DNA of 64,000 nt. Source: VXYL01 sp965203685. Lineage in GTDB: Bacteria; Pseudomonadota; Gammaproteobacteria; Pseudomonadales; Azotimanducaceae. The notes under the pieces are model-generated. The model saw only the letters and a program-made list of their open reading frames with translations, was not told the DNA's origin and made no database searches. The position numbers and the translations under genes were made by a program. Positions 16,116 to 24,547 of the stretch are shown here, piece after piece. Numbering within the stretch: position 1 is the stretch's first letter; the number at the start of each line of letters is the position of its first letter. Location: positions 186,001 through 250,000 of the forward strand of contig OZ241908.1 of the NCBI GenBank assembly GCA_965203685.1, in the 5' to 3' direction.

Positions 16116-18302
16116 TCAGTCGAGATCGAAACGGTCGAGGTTCATCACCTTGTCCCACGCCGCCACGAAGTCGTGCACGAACTTCACCTCGGCATCTGAA
16201 CATCCGTAAACCTCCGCGAGTGCGCGAAGCTCCGAGTTCGAGCCAAAGATGAGGTCGACGCGGGTCGCCGTCCACTTGAGATCGCCACTCGCACGGTCAC
16301 GGCCCTCGAAGAGGTCGTCCGACTCGGAAACCGCCTCCCACTTCGTGCCCATATCGAGCAGGTTGACGAAGAAGTCGTTCGTCAATGCCCCGGGTCGCTT
16401 GGTGAACACGCCGTGTTGCGACTGCTCGAAGTTCGTGTCGAGGACACGCAAGCCCCCGACGAGAACCGTCATTTCCGGTGCCGTCAGCGTGAGCAGTTGG
16501 GCGCGGTCGACCAGCAGTTCTTCGGCCGAGACCGCGTAGCGCTTCTCTTGGTAGTTGCGGAAGCCGTCCGCGGCGGGCTTGAGCACTTCGAACGAGCCCA
16601 CGTCGGTCTGCTCTTGCGTCGCGTCCGTTCGACCCGGCGAGAATGGCACGGTCAGGCGGTGTCCCGCGTTCCTTGCCGCTTGCTCGACCCCCGCGCAGCC
16701 GCCGAGGACGATCAGGTCGGCCATCGACAAGCGCTTGGTGCCGAGGGCCGATTCGTTGAACTCCGCCTGGATGCCTTGGAGAACTTGGAGAACGGCGGCC
16801 AGCTTCGCGGGCTCGTTGACCGCCCAATCCTTCTGCGGCGCGAGGCGGATGCGCGCACCATTGGCGCCGCCCCGGAGGTCGGAGCCGCGGAAGGTCGACG
16901 CCGACGCCCACGCAGTCGACACTAGTTGCGACACGGTGAGGCCCGAGTCGAGCACCTTGGCCTTGAGCGTCGCGACGTCCTCTTGGTCGATCGGTTCATG
17001 GTCGGCGGCGGGCACGGGATCCTGCCAGATGAGTTCCTCCTCCGGCACCATCGAGCCGAGATAACGCGGGCGCGGACCCATGTCGCGGTGCGTCAGCTTG
17101 AACCACGCCCGGGCGAACGTGTCGGCGAACGCGTCCGGATCCTGGTGGAACCGCCGTGAGATGGGCTCGTAGGCGGGGTCCATCCGCAAGGCGAGATCCG
17201 CTGTGGTCATGATGGGCGCGTGCCGCCGCGTTGGATCGTGTGCATCCGGGACAGTGTCCGAGCCGGTGCCGTCCTTCGGCACCCACTGGTAGGCCCCGGC
17301 GGGACTGGTCACGCACTCCCACTCGTAGCCGAACAGCACATCGAAGTAGCCGTTGTCCCACTTCACCGGGTTCGTTGTCCACGCACCCTCGATGCCGCTG
17401 GTGATCGTGTCGGCGGCCTTCCCCGTACCGTGGCCATTGGCCCACCCGAGCCCTTGGCTTGCGATGTCCGCTCCTTCCGGCTCCGGGCCGACGAGGGCGT
17501 CATCCCCAGCACCGTGGCACTTGCCGAACGTGTGGCCCCCGGCGACCAGCGCGACCGTCTCTTCGTCGTTCATGGCCATGCGCGCGAAGGTCTCGCGAAT
17601 GTCCCGCCCCGAAGCGACCGGGTCGGGGTTGCCGTTCGGGCCTTGGGGGTTGACGTAGATCAAGCCCATTTGCACGGCGCCGAGCGGATTGTCCAGTTCA
17701 CGGTCACCGCTGTAGCGCTCATCGCCGAGCCACTCGTCCTCGGGCCCCCAGGTGATGTCCTCTTCCGGCGACCAGATGTCCGGGCGCCCGCCCCCGAAGC
17801 CGAACGTCTTGAGACCCATCGACTCCAGCGCGCAGTTCCCGGCGAAGATCATGAGGTCGGCCCATGAGAGCTTGCGACCGTACTTCTGCTTGATCGGCCA
17901 CAGCAGCATGCGTGCCTTGTCGAGGTTGGCGTTGTCGGGCCAACTGTTCAGCGGCGCGAACCGCTGGTTGCCGGTACCGCCGCCACCCCGGCCGTCGGCG
18001 ACCCGGTAGGTGCCGGCACTGTGCCACGCCATGCGGATGAAGAGCGGCCCGTAGTGACCGTAGTCGGCAGGCCACCAGTCCTGGGACGTGGTCATGAGTT
18101 CGAAGACGTCTTGCCTGAGAGCCTCGAGGTCGAGCGTCTTGAACGCCTCGGCATAGTTGAATTTCTCGCCCATGGGGTTCGAGGCGGGCGGGTGTTGTCG
18201 CAGGATTTCGAGTCGCAGCCGATTCGGCCACCAGTCCTGGTTCGATGTCTGCCGGCGGGCGGCGCCGGCGTGGCCCGTCACCGGGCACTGTCCTTCGCTC
18301 AT
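16116..18302 (-). CDS. katG: Catalase-peroxidase KatG
   Basis: The 728-residue bifunctional heme enzyme destroys hydrogen peroxide. Distal pocket R90-W93-H94 is in IRMAWHSAGTYR. The Trp-Tyr-Met adduct partners are W93, Y216 (GLIYVNPQGPNG) and M242 (ETFARMAMND), and the proximal heme ligand is H257 in AGGHTFGKCHGA. Length and the duplicated C-terminal domain are normal. The ATG at 18302 has GGAGAG just ahead. It is divergent from an OxyR gene, with a palindromic operator between them, so peroxide induction is very likely. Confidence 0.97.
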   Translation of the reverse strand: MSEGQCPVTGHAGAARRQTSNQDWWPNRLRLEILRQHPPASNPMGEKFNYAEAFKTLDLEALRQDVFELMTTSQDWWPADYGHYGPLFIRMAWHSAGTYRVADGRGGGGTGNQRFAPLNSWPDNANLDKARMLLWPIKQKYGRKLSWADLMIFAGNCALESMGLKTFGFGGGRPDIWSPEEDITWGPEDEWLGDERYSGDRELDNPLGAVQMGLIYVNPQGPNGNPDPVASGRDIRETFARMAMNDEETVALVAGGHTFGKCHGAGDDALVGPEPEGADIASQGLGWANGHGTGKAADTITSGIEGAWTTNPVKWDNGYFDVLFGYEWECVTSPAGAYQWVPKDGTGSDTVPDAHDPTRRHAPIMTTADLALRMDPAYEPISRRFHQDPDAFADTFARAWFKLTHRDMGPRPRYLGSMVPEEELIWQDPVPAADHEPIDQEDVATLKAKVLDSGLTVSQLVSTAWASASTFRGSDLRGGANGARIRLAPQKDWAVNEPAKLAAVLQVLQGIQAEFNESALGTKRLSMADLIVLGGCAGVEQAARNAGHRLTVPFSPGRTDATQEQTDVGSFEVLKPAADGFRNYQEKRYAVSAEELLVDRAQLLTLTAPEMTVLVGGLRVLDTNFEQSQHGVFTKRPGALTNDFFVNLLDMGTKWEAVSESDDLFEGRDRASGDLKWTATRVDLIFGSNSELRALAEVYGCSDAEVKFVHDFVAAWDKVMNLDRFDLD

Positions 18303-18402
18303 GGTTCTCTCCTTCGCAGCGGTGTGCATCTGTTTGGAGCCGTCGTGGCATACGACGGTTCACCTCGGTTGCTTTGGAGAGTAGATCGCGTCGCGTTTCG
18401 CT

Positions 18403-18437
18403 AAAAGCGATCAATTCTTGATGTAATAATCGCTTTT
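18403..18437. promoter_or_regulatory. Palindromic OxyR-type operator between katG and oxyR
   Basis: AAAAGCGAT at 18403-18411 is exactly mirrored by ATCGCTTTT at 18429-18437, with a second internal dyad ATCAA-TTC-TTGAT in the middle. The dyad is 101 bases from the katG ATG and 33 bases from the oxyR start. Size and placement fit LysR-type tetramer binding, though the match to the E. coli ATAG/CTAT spacing is poor. Confidence 0.6.
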
Positions 18438-18469
18438 GCGAATCAATGTTGGCGTGGTGGGGAAGCCTG

Positions 18470-19369
18470 ATGAAACGTGTGCCGACCATGAAGCAACTCC
18501 AATACCTGGTCGCGCTCGCCGATGCGCGACACTTCGGTCGTGCCGCGGAGGTCTGTGCCGTCACCCAGTCGACGCTGAGCGCCGGGATCCGCGATCTCGA
18601 GTCCGTGCTCGGAACGGAGGTCGCGGAACGGTCCAACCGGCGGGTCGTGATGACGCGGCTCGGTGATCGGGTTGCCGCGATGGCGGACGAGATCTTGTCG
18701 CAGGCCGAAGCGATCATGGCGCTGGCCAGGGCGGATCGGGAACCGATGACGGGGGAGATGCGTCTCGGCGTCATCCCGACGATCAGCCCGTTTCTGTTGC
18801 CACGGGTCCTACCGGTGCTCCGGGAGAGATTCCGAAGGCTTTTGATCTATCTCAGGGAGGAGCAGACCGCGGGCCTTCTCGCCCGGCTGGAAAACGGCGA
18901 CCTGGACGTTGTCCTGATCGCGTTGCCGTACGAGACCGGTGATCTGACCATCGACATCGTGGGCGAGGATGAGTTCCTGTTCGCCTGCCAAGGGGATCAT
19001 GCCCTTGCAGACGCAAGCGAGGTCACCCGCGAAGCCTTGGTGGGCGCGGACCTCTTGCTGCTCGAGGAAGGGCACTGTCTACGCGGCCACACACTCGACG
19101 CCTGTCGCATTGGCGATGTGAGGGCGCGGACGCAGTTCGAAGCGAGCAGCCTGCACACGCTCGTGCAGATGGTCGCCGCTGGGATCGGCGTCACGCTGAT
19201 CCCTCGCCTCGCCATCGACGCCGACATCACCCGTGGCGCGGACATCTCGCTCCTGCCGCTCGCGACGCCGGCTTCCCGCCAGCTTGGACTGGCGTGGCGG
19301 CAGACGTCGACACGGGGCGCCGAATACCGATTGCTTGGAGAGACGCTGCGCGGAGTGCTTCGCGCCTGA
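18470..19369 (+). CDS. oxyR: LysR-family peroxide sensor OxyR
   Basis: The protein is 299 residues from ATG 18470, chosen for the GGGGAAG ribosome site just upstream; ATG 18446 is an alternative. An N-terminal winged helix-turn-helix (about 8-65, with HFGRAAEVCAVTQSTLSAGI) precedes the LysR substrate domain. The redox pair is intact: C203 and C212 in EEGHCLRGHTLDAC, with the same spacing as E. coli C199/C208. It should sense peroxide by disulfide formation and activate katG, its divergent neighbour. Confidence 0.92.
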   Translation: MKRVPTMKQLQYLVALADARHFGRAAEVCAVTQSTLSAGIRDLESVLGTEVAERSNRRVVMTRLGDRVAAMADEILSQAEAIMALARADREPMTGEMRLGVIPTISPFLLPRVLPVLRERFRRLLIYLREEQTAGLLARLENGDLDVVLIALPYETGDLTIDIVGEDEFLFACQGDHALADASEVTREALVGADLLLLEEGHCLRGHTLDACRIGDVRARTQFEASSLHTLVQMVAAGIGVTLIPRLAIDADITRGADISLLPLATPASRQLGLAWRQTSTRGAEYRLLGETLRGVLRA

Positions 19370-19392
19370 CGGGGGAGTTCACTTTGAGCTGA

Positions 19393-20541
19393 TCAGGGAA
19401 GCTCAAGCTCCTTGCAGAACGTGCGGAAGGGCAGGACACGGGTTCCGTTCGACCGATAGTCGCGTTCGCCGAGATGCACTTGGTAGAAGTCGGCGATGCC
19501 GGTCCGTTGGCGGAAGTAGCCGATTGCCGGACTCGGTGCCTTCTGACCCGACTTGCACTCCACGGCGAAGAGCGGCCGGTTGTCCTGGATGACGACGAAG
19601 TCGACCTCGCGGCGGTCGGTGTCCCGAATGAACCGAAGCTCCATGCTGTGCCCTTGCGTGTCTTCGACATGGTGACAGAGCTTCAAAAGGTGGCTCGCGA
19701 CCATGTTTTCGAAACGTGCGCCCGTACCAGGAACCCCGGACCAATCCCATAGGTAGAGCTTCCTCTCCTTCTTCACGGCGCGGATTCGCGGCGCGCCGAA
19801 CGGCGGGATTCGAAAGCACACGTACAGACGTTCGAGGATGCGCAACCAACGCTCCACCGTCTCGTGGGCCACTTGGAGACCCTCTCGCAGGCTCTGCACG
19901 GAAAGCGGCGAACCGACCCGTTCCGGCAACGCCCCGACGAGTAGTTCGACCAGCGCGACTTCGCGGACGTTCTCGAGGTCGCGCAGGTCTTCGTAGACGA
20001 CGCGGGAGACTCGTTCACGCTGCCACCGACGCCAGGTCCGCTCACTGTTGGCGAACAGCGGCTCCGGGAAACCGCCGAACCGCATCAGCGTTTGGAGGTG
20101 GTCGGATGTCGCGTCCCCACTCATTTCGCCTAGGGTCACGGGGTGTAATCGATAGTAGTGGTAACGGCCCTGCAAGGAGTCTCCGCCCTTTCGGTAGTGA
20201 TCCAACCGGGCCGAGCCCGTGACTAGGAAAGACGTCCGGTCGCCTTGTGTGTCGTAGAACCCCTTGACCAGATTGCGCCAGCCGGGGAACTTGTGAATCT
20301 CGTCGAGCACGACCAGCTTCTGCCCTGCGGGAAGCTCGCCCCGCAAGAGGCCTTGGCGCGCCCGGACATCGTCCCAATTGAGGTAGCCGGGATGTCGTCG
20401 GCCGCCGCCGAGGAGCGTCGTCGCCAAGGTTGTCTTGCCGACTTGCCTCGGCCCGCCCACGAACACCATCTTGCGGGTGAGATCTTCTTTGATCGGCTCG
20501 GTGAGATATCTGGCGATCGTCTCCGGCACGGCTGGTACCAC
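19393..20541 (-). CDS. AAA ATPase with DUF4143 domain
   Basis: The 382-residue protein has Walker A GGPRQVGKTT (about 29-38), Walker B KLVVLDEIHKFPGW and a sensor VTGSARLD. These are followed by a winged-helix/DUF4143 region and a C-terminal nuclease-like fold with DFVVIQDNRPLFAVECKSG (D...ExK). This family is common, patchily distributed and of unclear function, often treated as accessory DNA. GTG 20541 is the only good start. The AT-rich upstream region holds a perfect palindrome that may be its operator. Confidence 0.85.
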   Translation of the reverse strand: MVPAVPETIARYLTEPIKEDLTRKMVFVGGPRQVGKTTLATTLLGGGRRHPGYLNWDDVRARQGLLRGELPAGQKLVVLDEIHKFPGWRNLVKGFYDTQGDRTSFLVTGSARLDHYRKGGDSLQGRYHYYRLHPVTLGEMSGDATSDHLQTLMRFGGFPEPLFANSERTWRRWQRERVSRVVYEDLRDLENVREVALVELLVGALPERVGSPLSVQSLREGLQVAHETVERWLRILERLYVCFRIPPFGAPRIRAVKKERKLYLWDWSGVPGTGARFENMVASHLLKLCHHVEDTQGHSMELRFIRDTDRREVDFVVIQDNRPLFAVECKSGQKAPSPAIGYFRQRTGIADFYQVHLGERDYRSNGTRVLPFRTFCKELELP

Positions 20542-20578
20542 CTTGTTCAGAGCATGAACGAAATCACCCTAACTCGAA

Positions 20579-20594
20579 TTTACTCATGAGTAAA
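20579..20594. promoter_or_regulatory. Perfect 16-base palindrome upstream of the DUF4143 ATPase
   Basis: TTTACTCATGAGTAAA is a perfect dyad 38 bases before the GTG of the ATPase. A half copy, ATTACTCAT, follows at 20611. The region is conspicuously AT-rich for this window. It looks like a dimeric repressor operator or a core promoter overlap; the regulator is not identifiable. Confidence 0.45.
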
Positions 20595-20679
20595 TCAGAT
20601 CTGACAAGAAATTACTCATAACCAGCCGGGCCAACGCGAGCTGAGCGTGAAGCGAAAGCCAGGACCGCAGTCCTGCAAA

Positions 20680-21279
20680 CTAGGAGAATTCCGTCCACTC
20701 CGAGACGACATCCCCGTAACAGGGCCTGACGCGTTCGTTTGGCGAGTCGGCGTTGCCGATGTAGAGGAAGCCGGCCACGCGGTCGCCGTCCCGGAGCCCG
20801 AGCGCGTCGCGCACTTGCGGGTCATACGCGTACCACTCCGTGAGCCACTGCGCCGCGTAGCCCATCGACAACGCGGCGATCAGCATGGTCTGGCACGCGG
20901 CACCGGACGACAGGATCTGCTCCCACTCGGGAATCTTGTGACCCTTGTGGACGGAGGAGATGACGGCGACGACCACCGGTGCGCGCACGAAGCGCTGCTG
21001 TTCGCGCAAGACGCGTTTTTCGTGCGCATCCGGGTTGTCGCGACGGAACGACTGGCCGATCACGGCGCCTAGCTTCTCGCGTCCCTCGCCGCGGATCACG
21101 ATGAATCGCCACGGCATGAGACGACCGTGGTCGGGAACACGGATTCCGGCCCCGATGATTCGCCGCAGTTCCTCGTTGTTGGGGCCGGGCCCGTCCATCG
21201 TGTCGGCAAGGACGGAGCGTCGAGAGAGTAGGAAGTCGATCAGGTCGCCGTTGCGGACGTTGAGTTCGGTCTCGGACAT
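20680..21279 (-). CDS. Nitroreductase family protein (YdjA-like)
   Basis: The 199-residue flavoprotein has an RRSV N-terminal FMN-phosphate contact, GIRVPDHGRLMPWRFIVI, and SSGAACQTMLIAALSMGYAAQW, as in the single-domain YdjA group. It reduces nitro or quinone-type substrates using NAD(P)H. The ATG at 21279 follows GAGAGG and is preferred to an upstream TTG. A Fur-like box lies 24 bases upstream, shared with the divergent RND-exporter operon, so iron control is plausible. Confidence 0.88.
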   Translation of the reverse strand: MSETELNVRNGDLIDFLLSRRSVLADTMDGPGPNNEELRRIIGAGIRVPDHGRLMPWRFIVIRGEGREKLGAVIGQSFRRDNPDAHEKRVLREQQRFVRAPVVVAVISSVHKGHKIPEWEQILSSGAACQTMLIAALSMGYAAQWLTEWYAYDPQVRDALGLRDGDRVAGFLYIGNADSPNERVRPCYGDVVSEWTEFS

Positions 21280-21302
21280 GGGCCTCTCGTTGGATTGCAA
21301 TT

Positions 21303-21321
21303 ACAAATGATAATGATTAAC
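21303..21321. promoter_or_regulatory. Fur box between nitroreductase and RND exporter
   Basis: ACAAATGATAATGATTAAC matches 14 of 19 positions of the Fur consensus, the best site in the window. It sits 24 bases from the nitroreductase ATG and 41 bases from the exporter ATG, so one bound repressor could control both directions. Confidence 0.7.
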
Positions 21322-21361
21322 ATTTTTAGAACGGTCAGTGCAAGTCAACGAGGAGCGTTTG

Positions 21362-23731
21362 ATGGACGGCTCGACACCAAGCCCGGCCGTCGCCCGATTG
21401 ACCGAGCTCATTGTCCGGTTCCGATGGCCCTGCCTGGGCGTCGTCGCTTTCGTGACCTTGGCTGCGGCTACTCAACTGCCCAGGCTCCAGATTGACAACT
21501 CGAACGAGGCGTTCTTCGTCGAAGGTGATCCGACGCAGCAGCGCCTTGACGCGTTCCGGGAAACCTTCGGCAACGACGACTTCGTCTTCATCCTGGTCGA
21601 CGTCGACGACGCTTTCGCCCCGGCGACACTCGCTCGCCTTGCCGAGTTTTCCGATCGCCTCGAGTTGGAGGTCCCCCACCTCTCGGACCTCACCTGGATC
21701 GGCAACGCGGAGTGGATCGAGGGGGTGCCGGGCGGCATCGTGATCGACGAACTCGTGCCGGACATCGCCCTCCCGGCCGGGGACCTGGATGCCTTGGGCG
21801 ACAAGGCGGCCAACGACCCCCTGTACCGGGACCGCCTGGTGTCTGCGGACCGGGGCACCGTGGGCATCCTGTTGGAGTTCGAGAACTACCCGGAAATCGG
21901 CATCGACCCGCGAAAGGACAGCCCCCCGGTCATCGACGCCATCGTTGCCGAGTTCGCCGACCTCGACGCGCACGTCGTCGGCGGTCCGATCGCCGACTAC
22001 GCCATGGACGCCCGCACGGCCACCGAAGGACCGCGCTGGGCTGTGGTCGCCCTCCTTGGCATGTGTCTCGCGCTGGGGTTCACCACGCGTAGCGTCCGCG
22101 GCGTGCTGGTGCCGGCCGCCACGGTGATCCTGAGCGTCGTCTGGACCATGGGCCTGGTTGCCGTCCTCGGCTTCAAGCTGAACTTGCTCGGCGTCCTCGT
22201 GCCGACCTTGCTGCTGTGCGTGGGGATCGGCGACAGCATGCACGTCGTCGCGGAACTCCGCCAAGTGCGCGGCGAGGGTTTGGGTCTGAAGGCAGGCTTG
22301 GCTCGCACGCTGGACCTCGTAACCCGCCCCATCGTCATCACCACGGTGACCACCGCGGCGGGGTTCCTCGCGTTCCTGGCGACGGACTTGGCACCGCTGC
22401 GTGAACTGGGCTTGCAGGCCGCCGTGGGTGTCGTGATCGCCTTGGTGATGACCTACCTGTTCGCGGTTCCCGTGCTCTCGTTTGGCCGCGACGAGGCGAC
22501 GGACAGCCAGGCCGAGCCCGAGCAGGATGTCTTCGACCGCCTTTTGTCCGCGACCGTGGGATTCGTCGAGAAGCGTCCGACCGCCGTCGGCGTCGGATTC
22601 CTCCTCGTCGCGACGGCCGCTGGTTTCGGCATCACGCGGCTGCAGGTCGAAACGAACACGGTCAAGGCCATGGCCGAGGACTATCCCCTGCGCGTCGCGT
22701 TCGAGTACGTGGACGAAGCGATGGGTGGGTCGATGTCCATCGAGATCGTGATCGACAGCGGCCAGGCCGATGGCATCAAGAACTTGGAGCTCCTTCGCAA
22801 GGTCGATCGCCTGCAGCGTTTCCTCGAACAGCATCCACTGGTGACGCAGACGTCGAGCGTGATCGATCAGCTCAAGCAGATGAACCGGGCGGTCTACGAG
22901 GACCGGCCGGAGGCCTATCGCTTGCCGGCGAGCGACTCGCAGGTGGCCGAGTACCTCCTGCTCTACGAGAGCGGTGGCGGCTCGAAACTCGACCAGTACG
23001 TGGCATTCACGTATGACCAGTTGCGCCTGCAAGCGCGGACCAAGTCGATCGCCTTCGGCGAGACCAGGGAGTTGCAGTCCGCCTTGGCCGAGTTCGTGGC
23101 GCGCGAGTTCGCACCGTCCGACGACTCAAGCGTCGATGTCGAGGTCTATGCGACGGGATTGCTGCCCATGTTCCAGCACATCGGTGATCTCATTGCTGAA
23201 GGCCAGGCGCGGAGCTTCACATTCGCGTTCTGCGCCATCGCCGTGATCCTGATCTTGAGCCTCCGCTCGGTCGCGCTGGGGCTGATCGCGATGATCCCGA
23301 ACGTGCTGCCGGTCATCATCGCGCTTGGCGCCATGGGATGGGCTGGCGCCGAGTTCAACATGATCATGCTGGTACTCGCCCCCATGGTGTTGGGGGTCGC
23401 CGTGGACGACACCGTGCACTTCTTCGTGCGTTACCGGCGCTACTTCGACGAAACCGGCAGCTACATGGGTGCGTACCGGGAGACATTGCGGACGGTCGGG
23501 CGCCCGCTGTTGTTTACCACCTTGGTACTCGTCATCGGTTTCTCGGGCTTCCTGATCACGGTGTTCGACGGACCGCGGGATTTTGCCTTCGCGTCCTTCG
23601 TCGCCTTCACGTCCGCCCTTCTCGCGGAGTTCCTGCTTGCGCCTGTGCTGTTGGCGTGGTTTAGGCCCTTGGGAAGCGAAGATCGAACGGAGGCGGTGGC
23701 GCCAGCGATGGCCGCGACAGGAGACGCATGA
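21362..23731 (+). CDS. RND/MMPL-family exporter
   Basis: The 789-residue membrane protein has the RND-superfamily duplicated layout: one N-terminal helix (about 22-40), a large periplasmic loop, five to six helices (about 222-375), a second periplasmic loop, and a final helix bundle (about 620-770). Motifs VGIGDSMHVVAELRQ and LGVAVDDTVHFFVRYRR mark transmembrane helix 4 of each half (sterol-sensing-type/HpnN-like exporters). ATG 21362 has GAGGAG seven bases ahead. With the LolA-like and outer-membrane genes that follow, it probably moves a lipid or hydrophobic molecule toward the outer membrane. Confidence 0.9.
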   Translation: MDGSTPSPAVARLTELIVRFRWPCLGVVAFVTLAAATQLPRLQIDNSNEAFFVEGDPTQQRLDAFRETFGNDDFVFILVDVDDAFAPATLARLAEFSDRLELEVPHLSDLTWIGNAEWIEGVPGGIVIDELVPDIALPAGDLDALGDKAANDPLYRDRLVSADRGTVGILLEFENYPEIGIDPRKDSPPVIDAIVAEFADLDAHVVGGPIADYAMDARTATEGPRWAVVALLGMCLALGFTTRSVRGVLVPAATVILSVVWTMGLVAVLGFKLNLLGVLVPTLLLCVGIGDSMHVVAELRQVRGEGLGLKAGLARTLDLVTRPIVITTVTTAAGFLAFLATDLAPLRELGLQAAVGVVIALVMTYLFAVPVLSFGRDEATDSQAEPEQDVFDRLLSATVGFVEKRPTAVGVGFLLVATAAGFGITRLQVETNTVKAMAEDYPLRVAFEYVDEAMGGSMSIEIVIDSGQADGIKNLELLRKVDRLQRFLEQHPLVTQTSSVIDQLKQMNRAVYEDRPEAYRLPASDSQVAEYLLLYESGGGSKLDQYVAFTYDQLRLQARTKSIAFGETRELQSALAEFVAREFAPSDDSSVDVEVYATGLLPMFQHIGDLIAEGQARSFTFAFCAIAVILILSLRSVALGLIAMIPNVLPVIIALGAMGWAGAEFNMIMLVLAPMVLGVAVDDTVHFFVRYRRYFDETGSYMGAYRETLRTVGRPLLFTTLVLVIGFSGFLITVFDGPRDFAFASFVAFTSALLAEFLLAPVLLAWFRPLGSEDRTEAVAPAMAATGDA

Positions 23732-23732
23732 G

Positions 23733-24542
23733 GTGGGACTGCACCTGGTGAACAATGCCGAACGGTTGGCGGTCGTCGCGCTGCTACTGGCAGCAGGTTG
23801 GACCGGCGCGGGCGTAGCGTCCGGTGCCGATCTGCCCACGGGTCGCGACATCATCGCCCGGGTCGACGCAGTTGATACCTCGTCGGACGGCGAGCGCCGC
23901 GCCACCATGGTGATCGAGCGAGGCAACCAGAGCTTGGTGCGCGAACTCGCGATGCGCAGCAAGAAGTTCGGCGTGGACGAACGCTCACTGATCCGCTTCG
24001 TCGAGCCCGCCGACGTCCGCGACACCCAGTTCCTGTCTTGGACCTACGAGGCGGCCGACGTCGAGGACGATATGTGGGTGTTCTTTCCATCCGAGAACCT
24101 CGTCCGGCGCATCAGCGGTGGCGGCAAGAAGGGTTCGTTCATGCGCAGCGACTTCGCCAACGAGGACATCGAGCCGCGGGCGGTCGACGACGACGTCCAC
24201 ACGCTGATCGAGACGACCACGCTTGGCGACCGGGAGGCCTATCTCGTCGAATCGCGACCGATCCCCGCCAAGGCGAAGGACTCGAACTACGCCAAGCGCC
24301 GGATCTGGGTCGACACCGAGTACTGGCTCCCCCTACAGATCGAGTACTTCGACCGCCGCGACCGACTACTCAAACGCCTGACACAAGGCGGCATCGAAGA
24401 GATCGACGGCATCTGGACGGCGACCAAGCTCATCATGGAAACGCCGCGGCGCAAGTCGCGTACGCTCATGCAGTACGACGACATCCGCTACGACGTCGAC
24501 ATCCCGGACTCGGCGTTCGAGCAAACGGCGCTCAAGCGCTAA
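23733..24542 (+). CDS. Outer-membrane lipoprotein-sorting (LolA-like) periplasmic protein
   Basis: About 269 residues. A signal peptide (LAVVALLLAAGWTGAGVASGA) is followed by a LolA/LppX-like half-barrel. Characteristic segments are DEDDMWVFFPS-type (here DVEDDMWVFFPSENLVRRIS), KKGSFMRSDFANEDIE and WVDTEYWLPLQIEYFD. This subfamily regularly accompanies MMPL exporters and is thought to shuttle a lipid across the periplasm. The GTG start lies one base after the exporter stop; GTG 23748 is an alternative. Confidence 0.85.
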   Translation: MGLHLVNNAERLAVVALLLAAGWTGAGVASGADLPTGRDIIARVDAVDTSSDGERRATMVIERGNQSLVRELAMRSKKFGVDERSLIRFVEPADVRDTQFLSWTYEAADVEDDMWVFFPSENLVRRISGGGKKGSFMRSDFANEDIEPRAVDDDVHTLIETTTLGDREAYLVESRPIPAKAKDSNYAKRRIWVDTEYWLPLQIEYFDRRDRLLKRLTQGGIEEIDGIWTATKLIMETPRRKSRTLMQYDDIRYDVDIPDSAFEQTALKR

Positions 24543-24547
24543 AAGGC

